Source: Microbulbifer sp. MKSA007 (GTDB lineage: Bacteria; Pseudomonadota; Gammaproteobacteria; Pseudomonadales; Cellvibrionaceae). From it: a DNA stretch of 64,000 nt. The notes below the pieces were generated by a model. The model was not told the origin of the DNA. It saw only the letters and a list, made by a program, of their open reading frames with translations, and did not search any database. Every line of letters begins with the position of its first letter. The first letter of the stretch is position 1. A program made the position numbers and the translations under genes. Below, piece after piece: positions 44,363 to 53,324 of the stretch. The stretch spans positions 2,873,501 through 2,937,500 of the forward strand of contig CP128433.1 in NCBI GenBank assembly GCA_032615215.1. The letters run 5' to 3'.

Positions 44363-46177
44363 CTACTCGTGGTGTAGTGCCGAGTATATATCCTGAGCCA
44401 ATTTCCGGCTGATACCATCCACGCTGGCAATCTCCGTTACTGTTGCGCGCTTTAGCTCCTGCAAACCTCCGAAATGTCGCAGCAGCGCCCTGCGGCGAGT
44501 GGGCCCTACTCCAGCGATACCTTCCAATGGAGACTCCCTGCGTTTTTTATCCCGTTTTGCCCGGTGGCCAGCGATAGCAAAGCGGTGCGCTTCGTCTCGC
44601 ACTTGTTGAATTAAGTGCAGCGCTGATGAGTCGGCGGAGAGTACAAGCTCTTTGTTACTGGAAACCACATGTAATGTTTCAAAGCCCGCTTTTCGTGTAG
44701 TTCCTTTGGCAACACCAATAATTTGCACTCCGACAATGCCCAGCTCATTCAGAGCTTCGACCGCTTGTGTAACCTGGCCCTTCCCCCCGTCAATCAACAG
44801 GATATTGGGGAATTTGCCCTCGCCACCGGAAAGGCGCGTATAGCGCCGCTTTAGCGCCTGCCCCATTGCCGCATAATCATCGCCCGCCTGGATACCCTCA
44901 ATATTGAATCGGCGATAATCCGACTTCACCGGGCCTCCGGTATCAAATACAACACAGGACGCAACCGTGGCCTCACCGGAAGAATGGCTGATGTCAAAGC
45001 ACTCAAGCCTCTCCGGGAGCTGCTCCAGTTCTAATACTTCCTGTAGCTTCTCGAAACGGTTGTAGAGTTTTTGCTGGGCTGCAGTTCGACTAGTCAAATT
45101 CTGTTGTGCTGCCTGTTGCGCCATCTCAACCCAAGTGGCCCGCTTGCCACGCAACTTATGGGTGATACCAACATCGCGACCACACTGCTCGCTAAGAGCC
45201 TGTTGAAGTGGTTCGAGATCCTGTAAGGCCTCTGACACTAAAATCTCACGGGGGATCTCTCGGGGACTGCCCAGGTAAAATTGCGGGACAAATGCGGAAA
45301 GTAGCTCTGGCGGTGTGAGTCCCAGGCGCTCACTGGGAAAATAACTGCGACTCCCCAGAATTCGCCCCTGCCTGACAAACAGAACGTGTACGCAACAGCT
45401 ACCGCCCTCACTGGCTATCCCCAACACATCCACATCGCCACTTGCCCCCTCAGCTACCTGATCCGCTTGTAGACGACGCAGCGCGGAAATTTGGTCCCGC
45501 AGTCTCGCGGCTTTTTCAAATTCCAGCGACCGGGATGCCTCATCCATTTGATCGGCCAACTCCTGGATAATGCTGTCACTTTTACCCGTGAGAAACATCT
45601 CTGCGTGACGAACATCCTGGCGATAGTCTTCGGGAGAAATAAAATCGACACAGGGAGCGGTGCAGCGCTCTATCTGATATTGAAGGCAGGGCCTTGAACG
45701 GTTGCGAAAAACACTGTCTTCACAAGAGCGGATTCGAAAAGTTTTTTGCAAAAAGTTCAGGCTGTCGCGAACCGACGATGCATTTGGAAAAGGTCCGAAG
45801 TATCGGCCTTTCTTGCGCTTGGCACCACGGTGGAATGCAATACGGGGAAAAGTGTCATTGCTGGAAAGAAAGATATAAGGATACCCTTTATCATCCTTCA
45901 GCATCACATTGTATGGGGGCCGCTGGGACTTGATCAGGCTTTGTTCAAGCACCAGGGCTTCGGTTTCACTGCGCGTAACGGTGACTTCGATGTTTCCAAT
46001 ACGCTGCACCAGCGCCATGGTTTTTGTCGTTAGTCCGGAGCTCCGAAAGTAGCTCGACAACCGATTGCGAAGGTTCTTGGCTTTCCCTACGTAGAGGATT
46101 TTATTTTCGGCGTCGAACATCTGGTAGACGCCGGATTTGCGAGTTACTGTCGCGAGGAAACGCTTGCTGTCGAACAT
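44363..46177 (-). CDS. uvrC: Excinuclease ABC subunit C
   Basis: UvrC makes both cuts in nucleotide excision repair. The 604-residue product has the N-terminal GIY-YIG domain (SGVYQMFDAENKILYVGKAK), a UVR motif (ADQMDEASRSLEFEKAARLR), the RNase H-like domain with ECFDISH and LLIDGGKGQ, and C-terminal helix-hairpin-helix motifs (LEGIAGVGPTRRRALLRHFG). Length is normal. Confidence 0.97.
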   Translation of the reverse strand: MFDSKRFLATVTRKSGVYQMFDAENKILYVGKAKNLRNRLSSYFRSSGLTTKTMALVQRIGNIEVTVTRSETEALVLEQSLIKSQRPPYNVMLKDDKGYPYIFLSSNDTFPRIAFHRGAKRKKGRYFGPFPNASSVRDSLNFLQKTFRIRSCEDSVFRNRSRPCLQYQIERCTAPCVDFISPEDYRQDVRHAEMFLTGKSDSIIQELADQMDEASRSLEFEKAARLRDQISALRRLQADQVAEGASGDVDVLGIASEGGSCCVHVLFVRQGRILGSRSYFPSERLGLTPPELLSAFVPQFYLGSPREIPREILVSEALQDLEPLQQALSEQCGRDVGITHKLRGKRATWVEMAQQAAQQNLTSRTAAQQKLYNRFEKLQEVLELEQLPERLECFDISHSSGEATVASCVVFDTGGPVKSDYRRFNIEGIQAGDDYAAMGQALKRRYTRLSGGEGKFPNILLIDGGKGQVTQAVEALNELGIVGVQIIGVAKGTTRKAGFETLHVVSSNKELVLSADSSALHLIQQVRDEAHRFAIAGHRAKRDKKRRESPLEGIAGVGPTRRRALLRHFGGLQELKRATVTEIASVDGISRKLAQDIYSALHHE

Positions 46178-46221
46178 CTGGCAACCGGCCTCAATATTTT
46201 AAGAAATCAGCCACTTTTCAA

Positions 46222-46875
46222 TTAAAGTGCAGCATCTGGGTCAAGGATTTGGTGTTTAACAGCGAGGATCGTCAACTCTACATCACTATTAATATCCAAC
46301 TTCTCAAAAATCCTGTAGCGGTAGCTATTCACCGTTTTGGGGCTTACCGAGAGAGACTTTGCAATATCCGCAACCTTGGCGCCATTGACGATCATGTCTG
46401 CAGTCTGCAATTCCCTTTTAGATAATTTTTCAAACGGAGATTGCTGATCATCCTGGCCACTGACACTGCGCATCGCCATTTTGGTTGCCATGGAATTACT
46501 GATAAAAACACCACCTGAAATAACCGTCCGTATCGCTCGAACCATTTCTTCAAGGTCCGCGCCCTTAGTCACGTAACCCATTGCCCCAGCTTGCATCAAG
46601 CGGCCCGGGAATAAATCATCATCGAGTGCACTAACGGCAACAACCTTTGCCTCCGGGCAACGCTGCAGCAGTTTTCTAGTTGCTTCAAGGCCACCCATTC
46701 CTGGCATTTTTACATCCATCAGAATGACATCAACATTAGACCGGCGAACGAATTCCAGGGCCTCCTCGCCACAATTTGCCTCTCCGGCGACTTCTATATC
46801 CTCAACATCACCCAGCATGCGCGAAATACCCATTCGCACAAGATCGTGATCATCCACCACTAAGACTTTGATCAA
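46222..46875 (-). CDS. gacA: Response regulator GacA/UvrY
   Basis: A 217-residue NarL-type regulator: receiver with phosphorylation Asp in VDVILMDVKMPGMGGL and acidic pair VVDDHDL, and a LuxR-type helix-turn-helix (KVADIAKSLSVSPKTVNSYRYRIFEKL). In relatives GacA, activated by GacS, turns on CsrA-titrating small RNAs. Its position before uvrC is conserved. Confidence 0.95.
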   Translation of the reverse strand: MIKVLVVDDHDLVRMGISRMLGDVEDIEVAGEANCGEEALEFVRRSNVDVILMDVKMPGMGGLEATRKLLQRCPEAKVVAVSALDDDLFPGRLMQAGAMGYVTKGADLEEMVRAIRTVISGGVFISNSMATKMAMRSVSGQDDQQSPFEKLSKRELQTADMIVNGAKVADIAKSLSVSPKTVNSYRYRIFEKLDINSDVELTILAVKHQILDPDAAL

Positions 46876-47412
46876 GCTATCCCCAACTACGGATAAGTGC
46901 AGTGGCTACGCCGCGTATACATCCTCAACGCACGAGCTCTAGAAACTGCGTTCTTCTTTTTAGCTCACGGTGAAACTACCCCGTGTAGGTCCCCCCGGAA
47001 CCCAACCGCAACATACCAGACAAAAACGCTACTGCAAAGCAGAAGCACCGTTTCAAATGCTGCTGAACAGACATTTGACCACAGGATCTTGCTGCCTTTA
47101 TAACATTTAATTATAGCGTAAAAACGTACCAATTAATTTTTCTGCGATCAAGATGAGCACTTCCGCAAAATTTGCGATAGAAGATTCATTTTATCGCAGA
47201 AAATATTTATGAAAGAAATCGGAATATGAGAAAATGTGAGAGGTTGAATTCGTTATAACAAAATAATCGTCAACAACTAGAACAATTCTCTACTGAAATT
47301 CAGGCTGAAAACTGCCAACCTCACCCAATAACTTGCACTTTCTATTGGGTACTTCCTAACTGTAATTCAGTGAAGAATAAAAGAAGGGATTGTCCGCACC
47401 CTCATGCAAGGG
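46876..47412. other. Intergenic, gacA to murB
   Basis: No gene seen in either strand; AT-rich from 47100 on. It must carry the gacA promoter. Confidence 0.45.
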
Positions 47413-48429
47413 TTAAGGGTAATAGCGCGGCTCAGGCTCCAGGGTAACACCAAACTTAGCCTGCACATCAGAAGCGATAGCGCGAGCCAATCTTGTCACT
47501 TCATCACCTCGGCCCCGGCCGGGATTAACCAAAACCAATGCCTGCTGGTGGTGAACACCAACCGCTTCTTGCCGCCTGCCCCGCCAACCAGCGCGATCAA
47601 TTAGCCAGCCCGCCGCCAGCTTCCAACCTTCACCGCTGGCATAAGCTACTAAATCGGGATGTTCCGATTTTAGGTTTTGGTAAATGTCCGCATTCACCAC
47701 AGGGTTTTTGAAGAAGCTCCCCGCGTTGGGAATTTGATCGGGGAGCGGCAATTTACTGTTGCGAATATCGATAACCGCAGCGGCAATTTGCGCGGGTGTT
47801 AAGGAGCCACAATCCCATCCTTGCTGGTCAATAAATTGCTGCAGTGCCGGGTAAGCTACCTTGGGCTGCCAATCTTGCGCAAGGCGAAGATTAACCTGGG
47901 TAATAATAAATTGATCGCGCAACTGCCCTTTAAACACACTGTCCCGGTAATCAAACTCACAGTCCGACACGGAAAAGTTATGTAGTGCACCGGTAGAAAT
48001 TTCCATGGCCTGCAAACTGTAAAAACAGTCGCGCAACTCTACACCATAGGCGCCTATATTTTGGATTGGGGCTGCACCCACTTTACCTGGAATCAGCGCG
48101 AGGTTTTCCAAGCCTCCAATACCCTGCTCGACAGTAGACATAACCAGCTGGTGCCACCCCTCGCCGGCCGCCGCCTCGATCGTACCGCCACAACCATTGG
48201 GAGCAATTGTTAGCCCTCGCAGCCCCACCTGAATGGCAAGCCCGGGAAAGTCTCCCGTTAATACGATATTACTGCCCCCACCCAACGGCAGAATCGGCAA
48301 ACGCTTCTGCCGCGCAAAACTCAAAGCCTCACGCAATTCATCCAGGGTTTCCACACGCGCAAAGTAAGCGGTGTTTGCTGAAATTGCGAGAGTATTGTGG
48401 GGCTGTAAATCGATATTGGCTTCAATCAT
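47413..48429 (-). CDS. murB: UDP-N-acetylenolpyruvoylglucosamine reductase
   Basis: MurB reduces UDP-GlcNAc-enolpyruvate to UDP-MurNAc in peptidoglycan synthesis. The 338-residue type I enzyme has the FAD-binding motif PILPLGGGSNIVL, catalytic Ser in YRDSVFKG, the segment NAGSFFKNPVV and a C-terminal Glu (TLEPEPRYYP). Gene order kdsB-murB matches pseudomonads except that ptpA is absent. Confidence 0.96.
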   Translation of the reverse strand: MIEANIDLQPHNTLAISANTAYFARVETLDELREALSFARQKRLPILPLGGGSNIVLTGDFPGLAIQVGLRGLTIAPNGCGGTIEAAAGEGWHQLVMSTVEQGIGGLENLALIPGKVGAAPIQNIGAYGVELRDCFYSLQAMEISTGALHNFSVSDCEFDYRDSVFKGQLRDQFIITQVNLRLAQDWQPKVAYPALQQFIDQQGWDCGSLTPAQIAAAVIDIRNSKLPLPDQIPNAGSFFKNPVVNADIYQNLKSEHPDLVAYASGEGWKLAAGWLIDRAGWRGRRQEAVGVHHQQALVLVNPGRGRGDEVTRLARAIASDVQAKFGVTLEPEPRYYP

Positions 48430-48440
48430 TAGGTTCTACA

Positions 48441-49214
48441 TCAGGCCAGGGTTTCTCGCATACGCTGAAGATCCTGCTCAGTATCTACGCCACCGGGCAC
48501 TTCTGCGCAGGCATCTGCTACGTGAATCTCTTGGTCGTGGTAAAGAAAACGCAGCTGCTCCAGAGCCTCGAACTTTTCTAGCGGGGCCATAGGCCAGGAG
48601 ACAAACTGGCGCAATAGCGCAACACGGTAAGCATAGATACCAATATGGCGACGGGGTTCCAAGCCCTCTGGTAGTTCACTGCTATCCAACGCGAAGGCAT
48701 CTCTGGGCCATGGGATTGGCGCTCGGGAAAAATACCTGGCCAACCCGGACTCTGTTGTCACTACCTTGACGACATTCGGGTTGCGAAAATCCTCCACTGA
48801 GGTGATGGGTTCCGCCAGGGTTGCAACTCCGGCTCGCTTTGTAGCTGCCAGGTTTTCAGCCACTTGATTTATTACCTCAGCGGGTATCAAGGGTTCATCG
48901 CCCTGCACATTAACCAAAATGCGGTCCTCTGCAAGGCCCAGGTTCTGAGCCACCTCCTGTAGTCGGTCAGTTCCCGAAGCATGCTCGGCAGATGTCATAC
49001 ACACCTCCGCGCCGAAGCCGTGGGCCACCTCTGCTACACGCATATCATCGGTGGCGATAACCACCCTCTCAGCATCGCTCTCACGGGCACGCAAATAAAC
49101 ATGCTCCACCATCGGCTTGCCACCGATATCAGCCAGGGGCTTGCCTGGCAGGCGGCTGGAACCATAACGCGCGGGAATAATCACATCAAAAGAAGAGTTA
49201 TTTTTCATTTTCAC
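48441..49214 (-). CDS. kdsB: 3-deoxy-manno-octulosonate cytidylyltransferase
   Basis: KdsB activates Kdo as CMP-Kdo for lipid A-core synthesis. The 257-residue product has the nucleotide motif IIPARYGSSRLPGKPL, EHASGTDRL and NVQGDEPLI. Its first codons overlap the end of lpxK; ATG at 49214 or 49208 is possible. Confidence 0.96.
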   Translation of the reverse strand: MKMKNNSSFDVIIPARYGSSRLPGKPLADIGGKPMVEHVYLRARESDAERVVIATDDMRVAEVAHGFGAEVCMTSAEHASGTDRLQEVAQNLGLAEDRILVNVQGDEPLIPAEVINQVAENLAATKRAGVATLAEPITSVEDFRNPNVVKVVTTESGLARYFSRAPIPWPRDAFALDSSELPEGLEPRRHIGIYAYRVALLRQFVSWPMAPLEKFEALEQLRFLYHDQEIHVADACAEVPGGVDTEQDLQRMRETLA

Positions 49215-50230
49215 TAAACTGTTGCAGGTGCTTGTGCACCTTTTGGTAAAAAAGATCTGGCAACTTGGCCCGCACCTCGAGCGCCCACCAGTGACTCTCC
49301 CAGAAATCGCGACATTTCACCGCATCTTTCATGGTCATGATCACGGGGGTTTCCCCATCGAAGTGCAGTTCCTGGGGGCTGAATTGATGATGATCGTCAA
49401 AAGGTTGCTCTGTCACCTCGAACCCCAGCGCTTGCAGTGAACGGAAAAACCGCTTGGGGTTACCGATCGCTGCCACCCCGTGGCAAGGCCCGACTTCAGG
49501 CCCTGACGGCAGGCGCAATGTGGAGGTTTGGTCGAGGTTAAACTGGTGCCAGCAGGAAGGCTCGAGCGTCATTTCAAACTCTAAAAGCCCTCCGCACTGA
49601 TCCCTGACCTTGGCTTCTGGCTCTCCATTACTTACCAGCATGTCGACGCTTTGCAGGCGTGTCACCGGTTCCCTCAAAGGCCCTCTGGGCAGCATATGAC
49701 CATTGCCCAAACCGCGATGACCATCAACCACACAAATTTCGTAGCTCCGCCACAAACTATAGTGCTGCAGCCCATCGTCAGACAAAATAACATCGCACTG
49801 GTGATAGTCGATCAGGGCCTGCGCCGCCTCGGTGCGATTGGGAGAAACCATCACCGGCACACCAGTGATCAAGTGCAGCATCAGCGGCTCATCCCCGGAC
49901 TCCAGGGGGTGGGATTGGGCAGTCACCTGATAGGGATATTTTTCTGCGCGACCACCATAGCCACGGCTGATAATCCCCGGATTGCGACCCCGCTCCTTTA
50001 GCCAGCGAGCCAGCTCCGCCACCAATGGCGTTTTACCCGCACCGCCAACGGTGATGTTACCAATGACGATGACAGGAACTGATAAGGGCTCCGGTGGAGT
50101 GCGAGAACTCATTACCCGGCGCCGCTTGCTCACCCCCATAAAGTAATTCCAACGGGGTAAGCAGGGAGAGCGAGCGACCTTCACCCTTTTCGGGGTACCA
50201 GCGCTTGTTAAACCAGTCTTCCAGTGACAT
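49198..50230 (-). CDS. lpxK: Tetraacyldisaccharide 4'-kinase (frameshifted as assembled)
   Basis: LpxK phosphorylates the lipid A precursor at the inner membrane and is normally essential. The true start is ATG 50230 (MSLEDWFNKRWYP); this frame shifts at five G (50133-50137 on the plus strand as C). One extra base joins it to VIVIGNITVGGAGKTPLVAE with the Walker motif and DDGLQHY. The downstream frame alone is also open back to 50283, but that stretch does not resemble LpxK. Since loss would be lethal in most relatives, an assembly error is likely. Confidence 0.88.
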
Positions 50231-50239
50231 CCAGGTGCC

Positions 50240-52069
50240 CTACCCCATTGTTTGCTGCTGTAACAGAGATGCGTATCGACCACCCTGGGCGAGCAGCTCT
50301 GCGTGATTCCCGCTCTCTACAATTCGACCTTTCTCCATCACCAGAATGCGATCGGCATTCTCGATCGTACTCAGGCGATGGGCGATAACAAACGTAGTGC
50401 GGTTTTTCATGACTTCAGCCAGAGCCGCCTGAATATGGCGCTCCGACTCATTATCCAGTGCTGAGGTAGCCTCATCCAAGATCAGTATGGGCGCATCCTT
50501 AAGCAGGGCACGGGCAATAGACAAGCGCTGGCGCTGGCCACCAGAGAGCATCTGCGCATTATCCCCCAGAACCGTATTCGCCCCCTCAGGTAGCTCTTCA
50601 ATAAATTGAGTTGCATGTGCCTGCTCCATAGCACGCAGAACATTTTCCTTGGGTGCATGTTCCAATTCACCGTAGGCAATATTGCGATATACAGTGTCGT
50701 TAAACAGCACGATATTTTGGGAAACCATACTGATATGGCGGCGCAACTCTTTAAGTGGCACCTTGGAAATATCACCCCCATCGACCAGGATACGTCCACC
50801 TGTCGGCTCGTAAAATCTAGCCAGCAGACTTACCAGCGTGCTCTTGCCGGAGCCAGATGCACCCACCAGGGCCACCGTTTCTCCCGGATTTACCGCGAAA
50901 CTGATGTCGGAGAGTACTTTGGGTGCTGCCGGGTCATAGCTAAACTCAAGCCCTTCAAAAGCTACTGTGCCATTCACAGGCTTAGGTAGCTGAGCTTCAC
51001 CATCCTGGGGCTCTCTGGGAGCATCCATTACTTCAAAGATACTCTCCGCTGCCGCAATACCCTTTTGGATATCGGCAAAAATTTCGGAAAGGCTGCGCAC
51101 CGGCTTGGCCAGGGATGCAGCCGCACCAATATAGGCGGCAAAAACCCCAGCAGTCATGGACTCAACCATACCCGGTGCCAGAGCCAGCCAGACAATAGTT
51201 GCGGTAGACAAACCAACCAGTATCTGAATCACAGAAACACTGGCATTGTTTGCTACTACGAGCTTCATAAACTGCCGACGGTTATTGTCACTGGCAGAGA
51301 GGAAGCGGGATTTCTCGTAATCCTGCCCCCCATACATCCGCACCACTTGATAGCCATTGATCGCCTCCTGAGTGACATGGGTAACGTCGCCCATGGAATT
51401 CTGGATGCGATGGCTTAATTTGCGGAAACGCTTACCCACGATACGCACAATAAAGGCGATCAAGGGGGCAAAAAGGAAGAAGGTTAAAGTCAGCTTCCAG
51501 TTCACCAGTAACAGGTAGGTCAAGAGACCGATTACCGTAAACGACTCCCGGAAGAGTACCTTCACCGCCTTGGTGATGGAGTTGGTTACCTGCTCAACAT
51601 TGTATGAAACCTTTGAGATCAGGTAAGCGCCGGTATAGCGGTCAAAATAGGAGCTGGGAAGCTGGCCAATTCTCTCAAATAGCTGTGTTCGCAACTCGTG
51701 GATCACTGCACGGCCCACATAGGCCAAACCATAGCTGCCGACAAAATTGCCAATAGCCCTAAGGACAATAATCAGCAACATTGCAAGCGGTACAAGCCAA
51801 CGAGCAGTCTCCTGGGGCATTACTCCATCGGGGTAATAGGATGCTACAAACTTTGAGAGAAACCCGCGACTCTCTTGGATACCAGCTCCCACTGCATCGA
51901 GCAACAGCTCGGTCACAGCAATCAGGCTGACGCCCATGATCGAAAACAGGAAGAAGCCCAGTACCGCAACCCCGAAAATCGCCATGTGCGGGCGGGCATA
52001 AGTGAGCAATCGACGGTAAGTTTCCGCCCCATTTTGCGGTTTGCTGGGGGGCGCTTTTACTTTCTTCAT
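50240..52069 (-). CDS. msbA: Lipid A export ATP-binding/permease protein
   Basis: MsbA flips lipid A-core across the inner membrane. The 609-residue half-transporter has six membrane helices (residues about 25-320), Walker A GASGSGKSTL, signature LSGGQRQRLSIARALL, Walker B ILILDEATSAL and a His switch (IAHRLST). I chose the ATG at 52069 (MKKVKAPPS); the frame is open to 52096. It ends 10 bases before lpxK starts. Confidence 0.94.
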   Translation of the reverse strand: MKKVKAPPSKPQNGAETYRRLLTYARPHMAIFGVAVLGFFLFSIMGVSLIAVTELLLDAVGAGIQESRGFLSKFVASYYPDGVMPQETARWLVPLAMLLIIVLRAIGNFVGSYGLAYVGRAVIHELRTQLFERIGQLPSSYFDRYTGAYLISKVSYNVEQVTNSITKAVKVLFRESFTVIGLLTYLLLVNWKLTLTFFLFAPLIAFIVRIVGKRFRKLSHRIQNSMGDVTHVTQEAINGYQVVRMYGGQDYEKSRFLSASDNNRRQFMKLVVANNASVSVIQILVGLSTATIVWLALAPGMVESMTAGVFAAYIGAAASLAKPVRSLSEIFADIQKGIAAAESIFEVMDAPREPQDGEAQLPKPVNGTVAFEGLEFSYDPAAPKVLSDISFAVNPGETVALVGASGSGKSTLVSLLARFYEPTGGRILVDGGDISKVPLKELRRHISMVSQNIVLFNDTVYRNIAYGELEHAPKENVLRAMEQAHATQFIEELPEGANTVLGDNAQMLSGGQRQRLSIARALLKDAPILILDEATSALDNESERHIQAALAEVMKNRTTFVIAHRLSTIENADRILVMEKGRIVESGNHAELLAQGGRYASLLQQQTMG

Positions 52070-52152
52070 ACAGACCAATGAATGGACTCGCCCCAACTGG
52101 GGCGAGTGGGCACAGAAACCGAAGGTGAGTCAGCTCCCTACAGGGTTCCGCG

Positions 52153-52572
52153 CTAGTTTTCTTCCGGCTGCCGTGTAGTAATGCTTAGGTTGACAAAGCC
52201 TAGCTGTCCAGCGGCATCCATTGCCCGAACCACGGCTTGGTGATGAGCGGTGGCGTCGGCGGTTATCACAAGCGGGCGATTGTACTCGCCTGCGGAAACT
52301 TCCGACAGCGCAGATTTGAGGGTGTTGATCTTCTTGTTGATCAAAGCTTGTCCATCTACTGAATAAGAACCATCAGCACTGATCAAAATCTCTACAGATT
52401 TAGGTTGGTCAACAGACTGAGGACCTGCTGCTTCAGGCAGGTTCAGCTTAAGATGGCTTTCCTTGGTGAAGGTTGTAGACACCATAAAGAAAATCAACAG
52501 CAGGAATACCACATCGATAAGTGGTGTCAGGTTAACCCCTTCCTGCTCTGTGGCTTGGCGGCGGAATTGCAT
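52153..52572 (-). CDS. exbD: Biopolymer transport protein ExbD/TolR family
   Basis: A 139-residue single-pass protein; its membrane helix carries the essential Asp (LTPLIDVVFLLLIFFMV). With the ExbB homologue just upstream it forms a proton-driven motor that energises TonB or a Tol-like protein. It is adjacent to lipid A genes, as in pseudomonads. Confidence 0.92.
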   Translation of the reverse strand: MQFRRQATEQEGVNLTPLIDVVFLLLIFFMVSTTFTKESHLKLNLPEAAGPQSVDQPKSVEILISADGSYSVDGQALINKKINTLKSALSEVSAGEYNRPLVITADATAHHQAVVRAMDAAGQLGFVNLSITTRQPEEN

Positions 52573-52587
52573 TGCTTGCTACCCCGC

Positions 52588-53211
52588 TCAGGCCGCATCT
52601 TCGATTTTACGATCACTGTGCAGAGCATCCACAAGCTTGACAGCTTCCTGCTCCATTGCCACAACAATCGTGTCAACGCGACGCTGGAAGTATCTGTGTG
52701 CCATTAACGCAGGAATAGCGACAGTCAGGCCAGCGGCAGTGGTGATCAATGCCTGGCTAATACCACCGGCCAGTACGCCTGCATTACCGGTACCTTCCAC
52801 CATAATCGCGGTAAAGACCTGGATCATACCGATCACAGTACCCAGCAAACCAATCAGCGGTGCTACGGCAGCAATCGTGCCCAAAGCACCCAGAAATCGC
52901 TCCAGTTCATGCACAACCTGGCTGGCAGTTTCCTCGATGCTATCTTTCATTACTTCGCGACCGTGACGGGAATTGGACAGGCCCGCAGCAAAAATTTTTC
53001 CCAGTGGGCTGGAGTCGCGCAGCTCCTTCAATTTTTCCGCATTGACCTGGTTATTTTTAAGCCAGCCCCATACCTCACCTAATAAAGTACGTGGTGCAAT
53101 ATGCTGCGAGTGCAAAGTCCAGAAACGCTCGACACAAATAGCAATAACCGCTACAGAGCAAAACAGGATTGGCCACATCAGCAGGCCGCCGGATTTTATT
53201 ATCTCAAACAC
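52588..53211 (-). CDS. exbB: MotA/TolQ/ExbB proton channel family protein
   Basis: A 207-residue protein with three membrane helices, including the conserved ISQALITTAAGLTVAIPAL and LIGLLGTVIGMI segments. It partners the ExbD homologue 15 bases downstream. Whether this pair serves TonB or another envelope function is not shown by the sequence. Confidence 0.92.
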   Translation of the reverse strand: MFEIIKSGGLLMWPILFCSVAVIAICVERFWTLHSQHIAPRTLLGEVWGWLKNNQVNAEKLKELRDSSPLGKIFAAGLSNSRHGREVMKDSIEETASQVVHELERFLGALGTIAAVAPLIGLLGTVIGMIQVFTAIMVEGTGNAGVLAGGISQALITTAAGLTVAIPALMAHRYFQRRVDTIVVAMEQEAVKLVDALHSDRKIEDAA

Positions 53212-53324
53212 TTTCTTAGCCCCAGAAAACCAGAGGGAATTTTTGGAAAATTATTACTGCGTCCTCGACGCAGAGCAGCACTTTATCACAGCTGGTGCCG
53301 GCGGCTAAGTCCTCCCACGCATCC

